Assembly (NCBI RefSeq): GCF_024448505.1
Contig: NZ_JAMOHV010000011.1
Span: 1 to 64,000, forward strand
Reading direction: 5' to 3'
DNA from: Stutzerimonas degradans
GTDB taxonomy: Bacteria > Pseudomonadota > Gammaproteobacteria > Pseudomonadales > Pseudomonadaceae
DNA: 64,000 nt
Below the pieces are notes generated by a model that saw nothing but the letters and a program-made list of their open reading frames with translations, made no database searches and was not told where the DNA came from. Made by a program: the position numbers and the translations under genes. Positions 6,795 through 16,163 of this stretch are shown here, one piece after another. The number at the start of each line of letters is the position of its first letter. Within the stretch, counting starts at the first letter, position 1.

Positions 6795-8810
6795 CTAGAC
6801 CTGCAGCAGGCGCTCGCGCAGCTTGTGAATCTCGTCGCGGGCCTCGGCAGCAGCTTCGAACTCCAGGTCGCGCGCCAGCAGCAGCATCTTTTCCTCCAGC
6901 TGACGGATGCGCTTGGTGATCTCGCTCGGCGAACGCAGCTTGCTCTCGTAGCGCGCACTCTCCTCCGCGGCCTTGGCCTCGCTGCGCCGTTTGCGGCTGC
7001 GCGAGCCGGGCACGGTGGCGCCTTCCAGAATGTCCTGCACATCCTTCTTCACGCCCTTCGGCACGATGCCGTGGGCCTCGTTGAAGGCGATCTGCTTGTT
7101 GCGACGGCGCTCGGTCTCGTCGATGGCGCGCTGCATCGAGCCGGTGATGTTGTCGGCGTAGAGAATGGCGCGACCGTTGAGGTTGCGCGCAGCGCGGCCG
7201 ATGGTCTGGATCAGCGAACGCTCGGAGCGCAGGAAGCCTTCCTTGTCGGCATCGAGGATCGCGACCAACGATACCTCCGGCATATCCAACCCCTCGCGCA
7301 GCAGGTTGATCCCCACCAGCACGTCGAAAGTGCCCAGGCGCAGGTCGCGGATGATTTCCACGCGCTCCACGGTATCGATGTCCGAATGCAGATAGCGTAC
7401 GCGCACGTCATGGTCGCCAAGGTAATCGGTGAGGTCCTCGGCCATACGCTTGGTCAGCGTGGTAACCAGTACGCGCTCTTCCTTGGCCACGCACTTGCGG
7501 ATCTCGGACAGCAGGTCGTCGACCTGGGTCAGCGCCGGCCGCACCTCGATCTGCGGATCGACCAGACCGGTCGGTCGCACCACCTGCTCGACCACGCGGC
7601 CGGCGTGCTCGGCCTCGTATGGCCCGGGCGTGGCGGAAACGAAGATGGTCTGCGGACAGATCGCCTCCCACTCGTCGAAGCGCATCGGTCGGTTATCCAG
7701 CGCCGATGGCAGGCGGAAGCCGTACTCCACCAGGGTTTCCTTGCGCGAACGGTCGCCCTTGTACATCGCGCCGACCTGCGGCACCGAGACGTGCGACTCG
7801 TCGATCACCAGCAGCGCATTGGGTGGCAGGTAGTCGAACAGCGTCGGCGGCGGCTCGCCCGCCTCGCGTCCGGAGAGGTAGCGCGAGTAGTTCTCGATGC
7901 CGTTGCAGTAGCCCAGCTCCATGATCATTTCCAGATCGAAGCGCGTGCGCTGTTCCAGACGCTGCGCCTCCACCAGCTTGTTCTGCCCGCGCAGGTAGTC
8001 GAGCCGCTCGCGTAGCTCGTCCTTGATCTTGTCGATGGCACCGAGCAGCGTCTCGCGCGGGGTCACGTAGTGACTCTTGGGGTAGAAGGTGAAGCGCGGC
8101 AGCTTGCGGATCACCTCGCCGGTCAGCGGATCGAACGCCGACAGACTCTCCACTTCGTCGTCGAACAGCTCGATGCGCACCGCTTCGAGCTCCGATTCGG
8201 CCGGGAACACGTCGATCACGTCACCGCGCACACGGAAGGTCGCGCGGGCGAAATCCATATCGTTGCGCGTGTACTGCAGGCCAGTCAGCCGGCGCAGCAG
8301 CTCGCGCTGATCAAGGCGATCGCCGCGATCGACGTGCAGCACCATCTTCAGATAGGACTGCGGATCACCGAGGCCGTAGATGCAGGAGACGGTGGTGACG
8401 ATGATCGCGTCGGGCCGCTCCAGCAGCGCCTTGGTCGCCGACAGGCGCATCTGCTCGATGTGATCGTTGATCGATGCGTCTTTCTCGATGAAGGTGTCCG
8501 ACGACGGAACGTAGGCTTCAGGCTGGTAGTAGTCGTAATAGGAAACGAAGTATTCCACCGCATTGTTCGGGAAGAACGCCTTGAATTCGCCATACAGCTG
8601 GGCCGCCAGCGTCTTGTTCGGCGCCAGCACCATTGTCGGGCGCTGCACCTGGGCGATGACATTGGCGATACTGAAGGTCTTGCCCGAACCGGTCACCCCC
8701 AGCAGCGTCTGGTGCGACAACCCTGCCTCGAGACCCTCGACCATCAGGCGGATGGCCTCCGGCTGATCGCCGGCCGGCTTGAATCGCGTGACCAACTCGA
8801 ACTTGGACAT
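6795..8810 (-). CDS. uvrB: Excinuclease ABC subunit B, 671 aa
   Basis: Damage-verification helicase-like subunit of nucleotide excision repair, acting with UvrA and UvrC. The start [20 protein letters not shown] is preceded by GAGGGG and matches the family; the frame is open for another 1.5 kb upstream only by chance, antisense to the aminotransferase. Walker A is GVTGSGKT at residues 38-45, and the damage-wedging beta-hairpin ([12 protein letters not shown]) lies near residue 92. The C-terminal UVR domain ([20 protein letters not shown]) is present. The length is normal. It is divergent from the aminotransferase gene at 9021; I see no clear LexA box in the 210 bp between them. Confidence 0.97.
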   Translation of the reverse strand: MSKFELVTRFKPAGDQPEAIRLMVEGLEAGLSHQTLLGVTGSGKTFSIANVIAQVQRPTMVLAPNKTLAAQLYGEFKAFFPNNAVEYFVSYYDYYQPEAYVPSSDTFIEKDASINDHIEQMRLSATKALLERPDAIIVTTVSCIYGLGDPQSYLKMVLHVDRGDRLDQRELLRRLTGLQYTRNDMDFARATFRVRGDVIDVFPAESELEAVRIELFDDEVESLSAFDPLTGEVIRKLPRFTFYPKSHYVTPRETLLGAIDKIKDELRERLDYLRGQNKLVEAQRLEQRTRFDLEMIMELGYCNGIENYSRYLSGREAGEPPPTLFDYLPPNALLVIDESHVSVPQVGAMYKGDRSRKETLVEYGFRLPSALDNRPMRFDEWEAICPQTIFVSATPGPYEAEHAGRVVEQVVRPTGLVDPQIEVRPALTQVDDLLSEIRKCVAKEERVLVTTLTKRMAEDLTDYLGDHDVRVRYLHSDIDTVERVEIIRDLRLGTFDVLVGINLLREGLDMPEVSLVAILDADKEGFLRSERSLIQTIGRAARNLNGRAILYADNITGSMQRAIDETERRRNKQIAFNEAHGIVPKGVKKDVQDILEGATVPGSRSRKRRSEAKAAEESARYESKLRSPSEITKRIRQLEEKMLLLARDLEFEAAAEARDEIHKLRERLLQV

Positions 8811-9020
8811 CTCGCCCCTCTGAAAAAAACATGCTGGACCCCAGGTTCTGCACCCCACCAGCAGGCTGTCGGAGCGCCGGCCGCGCGGGGCAGAAAACCG
8901 CTTTAGCATATCGCAGGCTGCAGGAGTGGCCGCTATACTACCGCCCCGTTTGCGCATCCCCCTGCGCGCCAGTGCGGGGGTCGATGTTTCCGCCACTCTT
9001 CTCTTTCGAGCCCCCTCACC

Positions 9021-10217
9021 ATGAGTTTGTTCTCTGCTGTCGAAATGGCGCCGCGTGATCCCATCCTCGGCCTCAATGAAGCCTTCAATGCCGACACGCG
9101 GCAGAACAAGGTCAATCTCGGTGTCGGCGTCTATTACAACGAAGAAGGCCGTATTCCGCTGCTGCGTGCCGTTGCCGAGGCCGAACAGGCACGCATCGCC
9201 GCACATGCACCGCGCGGTTATCTGCCGATCGAAGGCATCGCCGCCTATGACTCGGCAGTACAGAAGCTGCTGTTCGGCAACGATTCGGCACTCCTCGCCG
9301 AGGGTCGCGTGGTCACAGCCCAGGCTCTGGGCGGCACCGGCGCACTGAAGGTCGGCGCCGACTTCCTCAAGCGACTGCTGCCCGACGCCACCGTGGCGAT
9401 CAGCAACCCGAGCTGGGAAAACCATCGCGCGCTGTTCGAATCCGCCGGCTTCCCGGTGCAGAACTACCGTTACTACGACGCCACCACCCACGGTATCGAC
9501 CGTGCTGGCCTGCTCGCCGACCTGCAGGATCTGCCGGCGCGCTCCATCGTGGTGCTGCACGCCTGCTGCCACAACCCGACCGGCGTCGACCTCACGCTGG
9601 AGGACTGGAAACAGATTCTCGACGTGCTGCAGGCACGCGGACACATCCCGTTCCTCGACATCGCCTATCAGGGCTTCGGTGACAGTATCGAGGAAGATGC
9701 CGCAGCCGTGCGCCTGTTCGCCGCCTCGGGCATGACCTTCTTCGTCTCCAGCTCGTTCTCCAAGTCCTTCTCGCTGTATGGCGAGCGGGTCGGCGCGCTG
9801 TCGATGGTCACCCAGAACCGCGAGGAGTCGGCGCGCGTGCTGTCGCAGGTCAAGCGCGTGATCCGCACCAATTACTCCAACCCGCCAACCCACGGCGCAA
9901 CCATCGTCGCCTCGGTGCTCAACAGCCCGGAACTGCGCGCCATGTGGGAAGCCGAGCTGGCCGAGATGCGCGAGCGTATCCGCGAGATGCGCCTCAGCAT
10001 GGTCAAGCAACTGGCCGCCAAGGGCGCGAAGATCGACTTCAGCTTCGTCGCCGCTCAGCGCGGGATGTTCTCCTATTCGGGACTCACGGCCGAACAGGTC
10101 GAACGCCTGCGCGCCGAGTTCGGCGTCTACGCCATCAGCACCGGCCGCATCTGCGCCGCCGCGCTGAACCGCAACAATCTGGATATCGTCACCGACGCCA
10201 TCGTCCAGGTTCTGTAA
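9021..10217 (+). CDS. Aromatic/aspartate aminotransferase (class I, PLP-dependent), 398 aa
   Basis: Cytoplasmic transaminase of the AspC/TyrB group, transferring amino groups between aspartate or aromatic amino acids and 2-oxoglutarate. Family motifs are all present: NPSWENH (residues 129-135), CCHNPTGVD (182-190), DIAYQGFG (213-220) and the PLP-binding Lys248 in [16 protein letters not shown]. The length of 398 is typical. The AspC versus TyrB substrate preference cannot be settled from sequence. A 13 bp perfect hairpin follows the stop codon, and the tRNA-Asn gene lies 100 bp downstream. Confidence 0.93.
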   Translation: MSLFSAVEMAPRDPILGLNEAFNADTRQNKVNLGVGVYYNEEGRIPLLRAVAEAEQARIAAHAPRGYLPIEGIAAYDSAVQKLLFGNDSALLAEGRVVTAQALGGTGALKVGADFLKRLLPDATVAISNPSWENHRALFESAGFPVQNYRYYDATTHGIDRAGLLADLQDLPARSIVVLHACCHNPTGVDLTLEDWKQILDVLQARGHIPFLDIAYQGFGDSIEEDAAAVRLFAASGMTFFVSSSFSKSFSLYGERVGALSMVTQNREESARVLSQVKRVIRTNYSNPPTHGATIVASVLNSPELRAMWEAELAEMRERIREMRLSMVKQLAAKGAKIDFSFVAAQRGMFSYSGLTAEQVERLRAEFGVYAISTGRICAAALNRNNLDIVTDAIVQVL

Positions 10218-10223
10218 GGGTCG

Positions 10224-10254
10224 CCGCGGGCAGGCATATCTTGCCTGCCCGCGG
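10224..10254 (+). terminator. Hairpin after the aminotransferase gene
   Basis: CCGCGGGCAGGCA and TGCCTGCCCGCGG form a perfect 13 bp stem with a 5 nt loop, 6 bp after the stop codon. There is no long T run, so it may also stabilise the mRNA end. Confidence 0.65.
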
Positions 10255-10277
10255 TGTTGCGGGACAGCCCGGAGGGG

Positions 10278-10305
10278 TTGACTTCTCCTTTCCAAACAGT
10301 AGGAT
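10278..10305 (+). promoter_or_regulatory. Promoter of tRNA-Asn
   Basis: TTGACT (10278-10283), a 16 bp spacer and TAGGAT (10300-10305), 12 bp before the mature 5' end of tRNA-Asn. Confidence 0.7.
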
Positions 10306-10317
10306 ACGCACCGTTGT

Positions 10318-10393
10318 TCCGCGATAGCTCAGTCGGTAGAGCAAATGACTGTTAATCATTGGGTCCCTGGTTCGAGTCCAGGTCGCGGAGCCA
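10318..10393 (+). tRNA. tRNA-Asn (anticodon GUU)
   Basis: 76 nt with encoded CCA; acceptor TCCGCGA/TCGCGGA, anticodon loop CTGTTAA giving GUU, T arm GGTTCGAGTCC. A terminator-like hairpin with a T7 run follows at 10401-10427. The 3' end is repeated at 10526. Confidence 0.97.
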
Positions 10394-10400
10394 AATTCGA

Positions 10401-10427
10401 AAGCCTCGGTTAAAACCGGGGTTTTTT
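10401..10427 (+). terminator. Terminator of tRNA-Asn
   Basis: AAGCCTCGG, a 6 nt loop, then CCGGGGTTT followed by a T run, directly downstream of the tRNA. Confidence 0.7.
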
Positions 10428-10525
10428 TGTGTCCGCCGGACTCTCACCAGGGACTGCGTCCCAGGTTATTCGGCCCACGGCCTCACCCCTTCGGGGCCGC
10501 GCTGAAGCGCGTTCTGCTAGCGCAG

Positions 10526-10582
10526 TCGAGTCCAGGTCGCGGAGCCAAATTCGAAAGCCTCGGGTAAAGCCGGGGCTTTTTT
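10526..10582 (+). repeat. Duplicated tRNA-Asn 3' end plus terminator (38 bp direct repeat)
   Basis: Positions 10526-10563 repeat 10372-10409 exactly over 38 bp, covering the T arm, acceptor 3' side, CCA and the first arm of the terminator. A second, slightly diverged terminator follows (CCGGGGCTTTTTT). No 5' half of a tRNA precedes it. This is what remains after site-specific integration and loss, or after deletion within a former tRNA-Asn tandem. Confidence 0.9.
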
Positions 10583-10646
10583 ATGCCTGACGAAATCGCA
10601 CCACGGGCTGCGGCCCTGCAAACTCCCGCCCCCGCCGCACCGCTCG

Positions 10647-11009
10647 TCACTCGGTGAGCGGCTGCTCGGCACGCAGGCGCAGCCAGCTCTGTACCAGCAA
10701 CGAGCAGCCCCACCCCAGCAACACGCCCAGCACGTTGGCCAACATGTCCCAGCGTGACGCCATGCGATGCGGGAGCAGACCCTGCGTCAACTCGATCAGC
10801 AACGCCGCGGCGACTGTGAAACCGAAGCCCCACAGAAACGAAAGCCGGGCAAACGCCAGGCGCAGCGTGAACGCCAGCGCGGCAAACCCGAGCAGGTGAT
10901 GCAGCTTGTCCTGCTGGTCAAACAACTGCGGCACCGGTTCCGGTCGCAACCCACTTGCCAGCACCACCGCCAGCACAATCAAAAAAGGCAACACACGCAA
11001 GTACGACAT
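10647..11009 (-). CDS. VanZ-like family membrane protein, 120 aa
   Basis: Small inner-membrane protein with about four hydrophobic segments and the VanZ-like signature: QDKLHHLLGFAALAFTLRLA, then LIELTQGLLPHRMASRWDML, then ANVLGVLLGW. Family members occur widely in proteobacteria next to polysaccharide loci; the biochemical role is unknown. The length is normal for the single-domain form. The gene lies on the strand opposite to tRNA-Asn, with the tRNA scar between. I see no co-transcribed partner. Confidence 0.8.
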   Translation of the reverse strand: MSYLRVLPFLIVLAVVLASGLRPEPVPQLFDQQDKLHHLLGFAALAFTLRLAFARLSFLWGFGFTVAAALLIELTQGLLPHRMASRWDMLANVLGVLLGWGCSLLVQSWLRLRAEQPLTE

Positions 11010-11164
11010 GGAACAGGGAAGCCCTCTTGATCAAGACCGTGGTCGGTTCGTCCATCCCGCCGTCAACGCAGGAATGGCGACGACCAGGACACAGACCACG
11101 GAATATGCATATCGATCAATCAACCGAACGACATTCGATCGACGCGAGCATGAAGCACAAACAA
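11010..11164. other. Intergenic region between the VanZ-like and FKBP genes
   Basis: Contains no supported gene. It must hold the promoter of the VanZ-like gene, but no strong sigma-70 match is evident. Confidence 0.4.
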
Positions 11165-11187
11165 AAACGCCCCACGAGGGGGCGTTT
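11165..11187 (-). terminator. Terminator of the FKBP gene
   Basis: AAACGCCCC, a short loop and GGGGCGTTT; on the minus strand a TTTTTGTTTGT run follows. Confidence 0.8.
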
Positions 11188-11207
11188 CGGAGGGATGGCT
11201 GTTGCGA

Positions 11208-11966
11208 TCACTCTTTGCTGGCAGCATCCGCCGCACCAGCGGGAGCTTCTTCGGCCGCCGGTGCCGCGTCGTCACCCTTGATCCCGAGCAGTTCCAGCTC
11301 GAAGACCAGCACCGAGTTGGCCGGAATCAGTGGGCTCGGGCTCTGCTCGCCGTAAGCCAGCTCGCTCGGGATGTAGAGCTTGTACTTCTCGCCGACGTGC
11401 ATCAGCTGCAGACCTTCGACCCAACCCGGAATCACGCCGCCGACCGGCAGATCGATCGGGCTGCCACGCTTGATCGAGCTATCGAACACGGTGCCGTCGG
11501 TCAGGCTGCCCTCGTAATGCACGGTGACGATGTCGTCGGCCGTCGGCTGCGCGCCCTCGGCAGCCTTGATCACTTCGTACTGCAAGCCGGACTCGGTGGT
11601 CTTCACGCCGTCGCGCTTGGCATTTTCCTCGAGGAATTTCTTGCCGGACTCGACCGCCTTGGCGTTCATTTCAGCCATGCGCTCTTCCGAACGCTTCTGC
11701 AGGAAGGCAAACGCCTCCATCAGCTGCTCGTCGGTCAGCTTCTGTTCCTGCTTGCCGATGGCGTCCTCGATGCCCTGCGCCACTGCCTGCGAGTCGAGAT
11801 CATCCATCCCCTCCTGCGCCAGGCTCTTGCCCATGTTCAGGCCGATCCCGTAGGAAGCCTTCTGCGCAGGAGTTTCCAGCTTGACACTGGTCTGCGAGTC
11901 GCAGCCGGCCAATACCAGGCCAACCAGGGCGACCGCTGATGCCAAACGATGATGTCTCAGTCTCAT
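11208..11966 (-). CDS. FKBP-type peptidyl-prolyl isomerase, lipoprotein (Mip/FklB-like), 252 aa
   Basis: Prolyl cis-trans isomerase assisting folding of exported proteins. The N-terminus has a signal with lipobox LVLAGC (Cys22), so the protein should be lipid-anchored in the envelope. Residues about 30-115 are the helical FKBP_N dimerisation domain (TPAQKASYGIGLNMG). The FKBP catalytic domain follows (about 120-230), with VTVHYEGSLTDGTVFDSS and VIPGWVEGLQLMHVGEKY. A low-complexity Ala/Glu tail ends the protein. The length is normal for this Mip-like group. It is transcribed alone, with a terminator directly downstream. Confidence 0.92.
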   Translation of the reverse strand: MRLRHHRLASAVALVGLVLAGCDSQTSVKLETPAQKASYGIGLNMGKSLAQEGMDDLDSQAVAQGIEDAIGKQEQKLTDEQLMEAFAFLQKRSEERMAEMNAKAVESGKKFLEENAKRDGVKTTESGLQYEVIKAAEGAQPTADDIVTVHYEGSLTDGTVFDSSIKRGSPIDLPVGGVIPGWVEGLQLMHVGEKYKLYIPSELAYGEQSPSPLIPANSVLVFELELLGIKGDDAAPAAEEAPAGAADAASKE

Positions 11967-12154
11967 GCTGTTTCCTTTTTACTCTGGCAGGGACAGGCCC
12001 CGAAAAGACGCCGAGCTTAGCAGGCACGCGCAAACACTGGCTACCGCGCACCCTGGCCGGGACAGTAAAGAGAGTGCAAAGAGAGACGTGGGCATCAGCA
12101 TCGATGCAGAAGCGATCACGGCGACGGAATGTGCTCGCCGAGCAAACGACGGGC

Positions 12155-12182
12155 ATAAAAAAAGCGTCCATCAAGGACGCTT
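12155..12182 (-). terminator. Terminator of the tRNA-Val/Asp operon
   Basis: AAGCGTCC and GGACGCTT form the stem; on the minus strand a T7 run follows. Located 44 bp past tRNA-Asp. Confidence 0.85.
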
Positions 12183-12225
12183 CTTTTAATGCTTCCGGGC
12201 GTTCAGTGGACCCATGAAGCAAATA

Positions 12226-12302
12226 TGGCGCAGCGGACGGGACTCGAACCCGCGACCCCCGGCGTGACAGGCCGGTATTCTAACCGACTGAACTACCGCT
12301 GC
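12226..12302 (-). tRNA. tRNA-Asp (anticodon GUC)
   Basis: 77 nt with encoded CCA; acceptor GCAGCGG/CCGCTGC and anticodon loop CTGTCAC giving GUC. Second gene of a two-tRNA operon. Confidence 0.96.
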
Positions 12303-12315
12303 GCTTAACCTCGAG

Positions 12316-12391
12316 TGGTGGGTGATGACGGGATCGAACCGCCGACCCTCTGCTTGTAAGGCAGATGCTCTCCCGGCTGAGCTAATCACCC
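12316..12391 (-). tRNA. tRNA-Val (anticodon UAC)
   Basis: 76 nt with encoded CCA; starts GGGTGATTAGCTCAGC, anticodon loop CTTACAA giving UAC. First gene of the operon, 13 bp from tRNA-Asp. Confidence 0.96.
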
Positions 12392-12412
12392 TTTGCTCTC
12401 GAAGTGGGGCGC

Positions 12413-12441
12413 ATTCTAGAGAGGCATCCGTGCCTTGGCAA
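12413..12441 (-). promoter_or_regulatory. Promoter of the tRNA-Val/Asp operon
   Basis: On the minus strand TTGCCA (12441-12436), 17 bp, TAGAAT (12418-12413), then a GC-rich discriminator GCGCCCC as at the tRNA-Ala/Glu promoter. Confidence 0.82.
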
Positions 12442-12603
12442 GCCCCTTATGAAAAAAAAATTGCAGGCGTTCCAAAGACTTAGGAAAAGCCCGGGTTTGC
12501 TGCCGTATTTCCCGTTTGTACAGCCCGCGCCGACCGACAGGGTTGGCCTGTGCTCCGCAGGGAGGAATAATGCGCGCTTTGCTTTCCGGAGAGTCACCCT
12601 GCC

Positions 12604-13524
12604 ATGTGGTTTCGCAACCTGCTCGTCTACCGTCTCACCCAGAACGTTCCTTTCGATCCCGAGACACTCGAAACCGCACTCGCCGCCAAGCCTGCCCGCC
12701 CCTGCGCCAGCCAGGAACTGAGCACCTATGGCTTCGTCGCGCCGTTCGGCAAGGGCGAGGATGCCCCGCTGGTGCATGCCAGCCAGGGTTTCCTGTTGAT
12801 CGCCACGCGCAAGGAGGAACGCATCCTGCCGGGCAGCGTGGTCAAGGACGCGCTGAAGGAGAAGGTCGACGAAATCGAGGCCGAGCAGATGCGCAAGGTC
12901 TACAAGAAGGAGCGCGACCAGATAAAGGACGAGATCATCCAGGCCTTCCTACCGCGCGCCTTCATCCGCAAGTCCGGCACCTTCGCGGCGATCGACGCCG
13001 AGCGCGGCTTGATTCTGGTGAACTCCGCGAGCCCGAAGAAGGCCGAGGACCTGCTGTCGACCCTGCGCGAAGCCATCGGCTCACTGCCGGTGCGACCGCT
13101 GACGGTGAAGATCGCGCCCAGCGCCACGCTTACCGAATGGGTCAAAGCGCAGAAGGCGGCCGACGACTTCTTCGTGCTCGACGAATGCGAGCTGCGCGAT
13201 ACCCACGAGGACGGCGGCACGGTGCGCTGCAAGCGTCAGGACCTTACCAGCGACGAGATCCAGCAGCATCTGGAGGCCGGCAAGCAGGTGACCCAGCTGG
13301 CGCTGGCCTGGCAGGACAAGCTGTCCTTCGTGCTCGACGACAAGACGGTGATCAAACGCCTGCGCTTCGAGGAACTGCTGCAGGATCAGGCTGAACAGGA
13401 TGGCGGCGACGACGCCCTCGCCCAGCAGGACGCCAGCTTCCTGCTGATGATGATGACCTTCCGCGAGTTCCTCCCGGCACTGTTCGAGGCACTCGGCGGC
13501 GAAGAGATTCCGCAGGGCATCTGA
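12604..13524 (+). CDS. rdgC: Recombination-associated protein RdgC, 306 aa
   Basis: Ring-shaped, sequence-independent DNA-binding protein that limits RecA activity; nucleoid-associated in the cytoplasm. The protein opens [18 protein letters not shown] and contains the RdgC landmarks [54 protein letters not shown] and the C-terminal [20 protein letters not shown]. The length of 306 is normal. No consensus ribosome binding site is obvious, but the ATG at 12604 matches the conserved start. It is convergent with the MFS gene and stands alone. Confidence 0.96.
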   Translation: MWFRNLLVYRLTQNVPFDPETLETALAAKPARPCASQELSTYGFVAPFGKGEDAPLVHASQGFLLIATRKEERILPGSVVKDALKEKVDEIEAEQMRKVYKKERDQIKDEIIQAFLPRAFIRKSGTFAAIDAERGLILVNSASPKKAEDLLSTLREAIGSLPVRPLTVKIAPSATLTEWVKAQKAADDFFVLDECELRDTHEDGGTVRCKRQDLTSDEIQQHLEAGKQVTQLALAWQDKLSFVLDDKTVIKRLRFEELLQDQAEQDGGDDALAQQDASFLLMMMTFREFLPALFEALGGEEIPQGI

Positions 13525-13578
13525 ACCGCCCCGCGCGGGCGCGGCGCCGCTGGTCGACAGCGGCAGTTCCCGCCCGCG

Positions 13579-14940
13579 CTAGTCCCGGCGCACGCGCAAG
13601 CGCAGCGCCAACGCACCACCCCGGCGCGGGCCTAGCAGCCAGAGCAGAAACCGCTCGATGAACTCTGGCACCGACAGAAACAGCGCGCCGGTCACCACCA
13701 GGCTCAGCAGCGAAACGACGAGAAACAGTTGCGCAATCGTCAGTTGCAACAGCACCAGCAGCACGATGGCCACCAGCGCCGACGCGACCATGAACAGCGC
13801 GTTGAGGATGTTGTTCGCCGCCACCACCCGCGAGCGCTCGTGAACCACGCTGCGCGACTGGATCAGCGCATACAGCGGCACGATGTACAACCCGCCGAAC
13901 ATGCCCAACCCGAGAATGTCCGCCAGGATCAGCCAGGCCAACGGCTCGCCCAACAGCGTCAGCCAATCCTGCGTGCCAGCGACCGCCGGAAACGCCGCCG
14001 CGTGCCACCACAGCAATAATCCGCACAGGCTCAGACCCAGCGCGCCGAAGGGCACCAGGCCAAGCTCGACGTGATGCCGCGACAACCGCTCGCACAGCAG
14101 CGAACCCAGCGCGATGCCCACCGAAAACAGCGTGAGAATTAGCGTCACCACGCTTTCGTCACCGTGCAGCAGCTCCTTGGCGAAGGCCGGAATCTGCGTC
14201 AGATAGGTCGCACCGAGGAACCAGAACCAGGAATTGCCGAGCATGGCGTGCGAAACCGCGCGCTGCTGGCCGAGCCCCAGGCGCATCACCCGCCATGACT
14301 GGCGCAGCACATTCCAGTCGAGCTTCAACTGCGGCAGCGCCGCCGCGGTCCGCGGAATGCCGAGGCTGGTGAGATAGCCCGCCAGCGCCAGCACCACCAC
14401 GCTGAGCGACACCAGGGCGACGTAATACTCACTGACCATCAGCAGCCCGGCGCAGAGCGTACCGCCGAGGATCGCCAGGAAGGTGCCCATCTCCACCAGG
14501 GCATTGCCGCCCACCAGCTCGTCGTCATCGAGCTGCTGCGGCAGGATCGAGTACTTCACCGGACCGAACAGCGCCGACTGCGTGCCCATGCAGAACAGCA
14601 CCAGCAGCAGCAACGGCAGATTGCCCAGCAGCAGGCCGCAGGCGCCGGCGAGCATTATCGGAATCTCGGCGAACTTGATGCGGCGAATCAGCCAGGCCTT
14701 CTCGAACTTCTCGCCGAACTGCCCGCCCAGCGCGGAGAACAGAAAGAACGGCAGGATGAACAGCAACGCGCAGAGATTGACCAGCAGGCTCTTGTCCGCG
14801 CCGCCAGCGAGGCGGAACAGAATCGCCAGAACCAGCGCCTGTTTGAACACGTTGTCGTTGAACGCGCCGAGCAGTTGCGTCAGGAAGAACGGCAGGAAAC
14901 GCCGCTTGCCGAGCAGGGTGAATTGCGAATGCATGCTCAT
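13579..14940 (-). CDS. MFS transporter, LplT-like (lysophospholipid flippase family), 453 aa
   Basis: Inner-membrane transporter with about 12 hydrophobic segments. The N-terminus (FLPFFLTQLLGAFNDNVFKQ) and FGPVKYSILPQQL are characteristic of the LplT group, which flips lysophospholipids into the cytoplasm for reacylation by Aas. No acyltransferase domain is fused here and none is adjacent, so the lysophospholipid substrate is inferred only. The start is 7 bp past the azlD stop, so it is the third gene of an azlC-azlD-mfs unit, an association without an obvious functional link. Confidence 0.82.
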   Translation of the reverse strand: MSMHSQFTLLGKRRFLPFFLTQLLGAFNDNVFKQALVLAILFRLAGGADKSLLVNLCALLFILPFFLFSALGGQFGEKFEKAWLIRRIKFAEIPIMLAGACGLLLGNLPLLLLVLFCMGTQSALFGPVKYSILPQQLDDDELVGGNALVEMGTFLAILGGTLCAGLLMVSEYYVALVSLSVVVLALAGYLTSLGIPRTAAALPQLKLDWNVLRQSWRVMRLGLGQQRAVSHAMLGNSWFWFLGATYLTQIPAFAKELLHGDESVVTLILTLFSVGIALGSLLCERLSRHHVELGLVPFGALGLSLCGLLLWWHAAAFPAVAGTQDWLTLLGEPLAWLILADILGLGMFGGLYIVPLYALIQSRSVVHERSRVVAANNILNALFMVASALVAIVLLVLLQLTIAQLFLVVSLLSLVVTGALFLSVPEFIERFLLWLLGPRRGGALALRLRVRRD

Positions 14941-14947
14941 CGCCGGC

Positions 14948-15274
14948 TCACAGGGTCAGCTGGCCGAAAGCCCAGCGCAGCAGGAAGAAGCACAGCAGCC
15001 CGCCGGCGATGGTCGCCAGCAGGTTGCGCGTCAGCACCGCAATCGCGATCGCCAACACGCCGGCCAGCAGGTAGGCGTTGCGCCAGTGCAACGCCCACTC
15101 GCCTTCGCGCAGCAGCATGCCGGGCACCACGATGGCCGTCAGCACCGCCACCGGCACATAGTGCAGCCCCTGCTCCACCAACCGCGGGAAACGCAGGTTC
15201 GGCCAGGCGAAGAAGGCATAGCGCGTCAGGAAGGTGATGGCGAGCATGCCGAAGATGAGCAGCCAGGTATTCAT
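14948..15274 (-). CDS. azlD: AzlD-family branched-chain amino acid exporter small subunit, 108 aa
   Basis: Small inner-membrane protein with about four spans that pairs with AzlC (as in E. coli YgaZH) to export branched-chain amino acids. The sequence has the family pattern TFLTRYAFFAWPN near the N-terminus and PVAVLTAIVVPGML in the middle. The ATG at 15274 overlaps the azlC stop by 4 bp (ATGA), indicating translational coupling. The start was trimmed from a longer open frame because of this overlap and the conserved N-terminus. Confidence 0.88.
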   Translation of the reverse strand: MNTWLLIFGMLAITFLTRYAFFAWPNLRFPRLVEQGLHYVPVAVLTAIVVPGMLLREGEWALHWRNAYLLAGVLAIAIAVLTRNLLATIAGGLLCFFLLRWAFGQLTL

Positions 15275-15987
15275 AATTCTCCCCGCGCACGCGCGGCCGC
15301 TTCGGCGCGCTGCTCCAGCCAGACGCCGACGATGATGCCCGCCAGCGCGGCGGCAATCAGCCCGAGCTTGTAGGGCAACTCCCAGGTCAGCAGCGCGACG
15401 ATGCCGGCGCACACCGCCGAGGCCACCTGCGGGCGGGTGGTCATCATCGGCACGGCGATACCGATGAAGGTCGCGATCATGGCGAAATCCAGTCCCCAGC
15501 TCGCCACATCCGGTACCGCCTGGCCGAACAGCACACCGACCAGCGTGGACAGCTGCCAGTTGACGAACATCGTCAGCGCCGCGCCGAGGAAGAACCAGTG
15601 CTTGTGCGGCGAGGCATCGTCACGGGCATAGCGCTGCTGCACCACGGCGAACGCCTCGTCGGTGAGCAGGAAGGCCAGCGGCGCACGCCAGCGGCCCGAC
15701 AGGTGGCGCACGAACGGCTGCAGCGCCGCGCTGTAGAGCGCATGGCGCAGGTTGACCACGAAGGTGGTCAACAACACCACCGCTGCGCCCACGCCGCCGC
15801 TGATCAGAGTCACGGCGATGAACTGCGCCGAACCGGCGAAGACCAGCGCCGACATGCCAAGCGTCTGCCAGAACGACAGGCCCGCGCCAATGGACAGTGT
15901 GCCGAAGATGATGCCGAAGGGGATCGCACCGAGCACCAGCGGCAGGATATCGCGACAACCGTGGAGGAACTCTTGCGAACGCGACAT
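15271..15987 (-). CDS. azlC: AzlC-family branched-chain amino acid exporter large subunit, 238 aa
   Basis: Inner-membrane permease subunit exporting branched-chain amino acids together with AzlD. Family motifs are ILPLVLGAIPFGIIFG, FAGSAQFIAV and VVNLRHALYSAAL. About seven hydrophobic segments are seen. CAGGGGAT precedes the ATG at 15987, and the length of 238 is typical. The frame is open further upstream, but the residues there are low-complexity and unlike the family. Head of the azlC-azlD-mfs unit. Confidence 0.92.
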   Translation of the reverse strand: MSRSQEFLHGCRDILPLVLGAIPFGIIFGTLSIGAGLSFWQTLGMSALVFAGSAQFIAVTLISGGVGAAVVLLTTFVVNLRHALYSAALQPFVRHLSGRWRAPLAFLLTDEAFAVVQQRYARDDASPHKHWFFLGAALTMFVNWQLSTLVGVLFGQAVPDVASWGLDFAMIATFIGIAVPMMTTRPQVASAVCAGIVALLTWELPYKLGLIAAALAGIIVGVWLEQRAEAAARARGEL

Positions 15988-16163
15988 CGAATCCCCTGGC
16001 GATGACAAGGCACAACGACCGCAGCGACGCTGCGCCGGTCTGGCGAGCGTAGCGGGCAGTCGGGACAGTTGGATGACCGGAGCGACGGTCCGGCAAAGGA
16101 CGAACCTTACCGCAAAGTCCGCCGCAGGCGCGACGGCCTGCACGCGCCACGCGGGAAGGCAAA

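Noticed and set aside
8811..10295. N-terminal extension of uvrB (frame open to 10295)
   Set aside because: It is antisense to the aminotransferase gene, and the UvrB family start is at 8810 with its own ribosome binding site.
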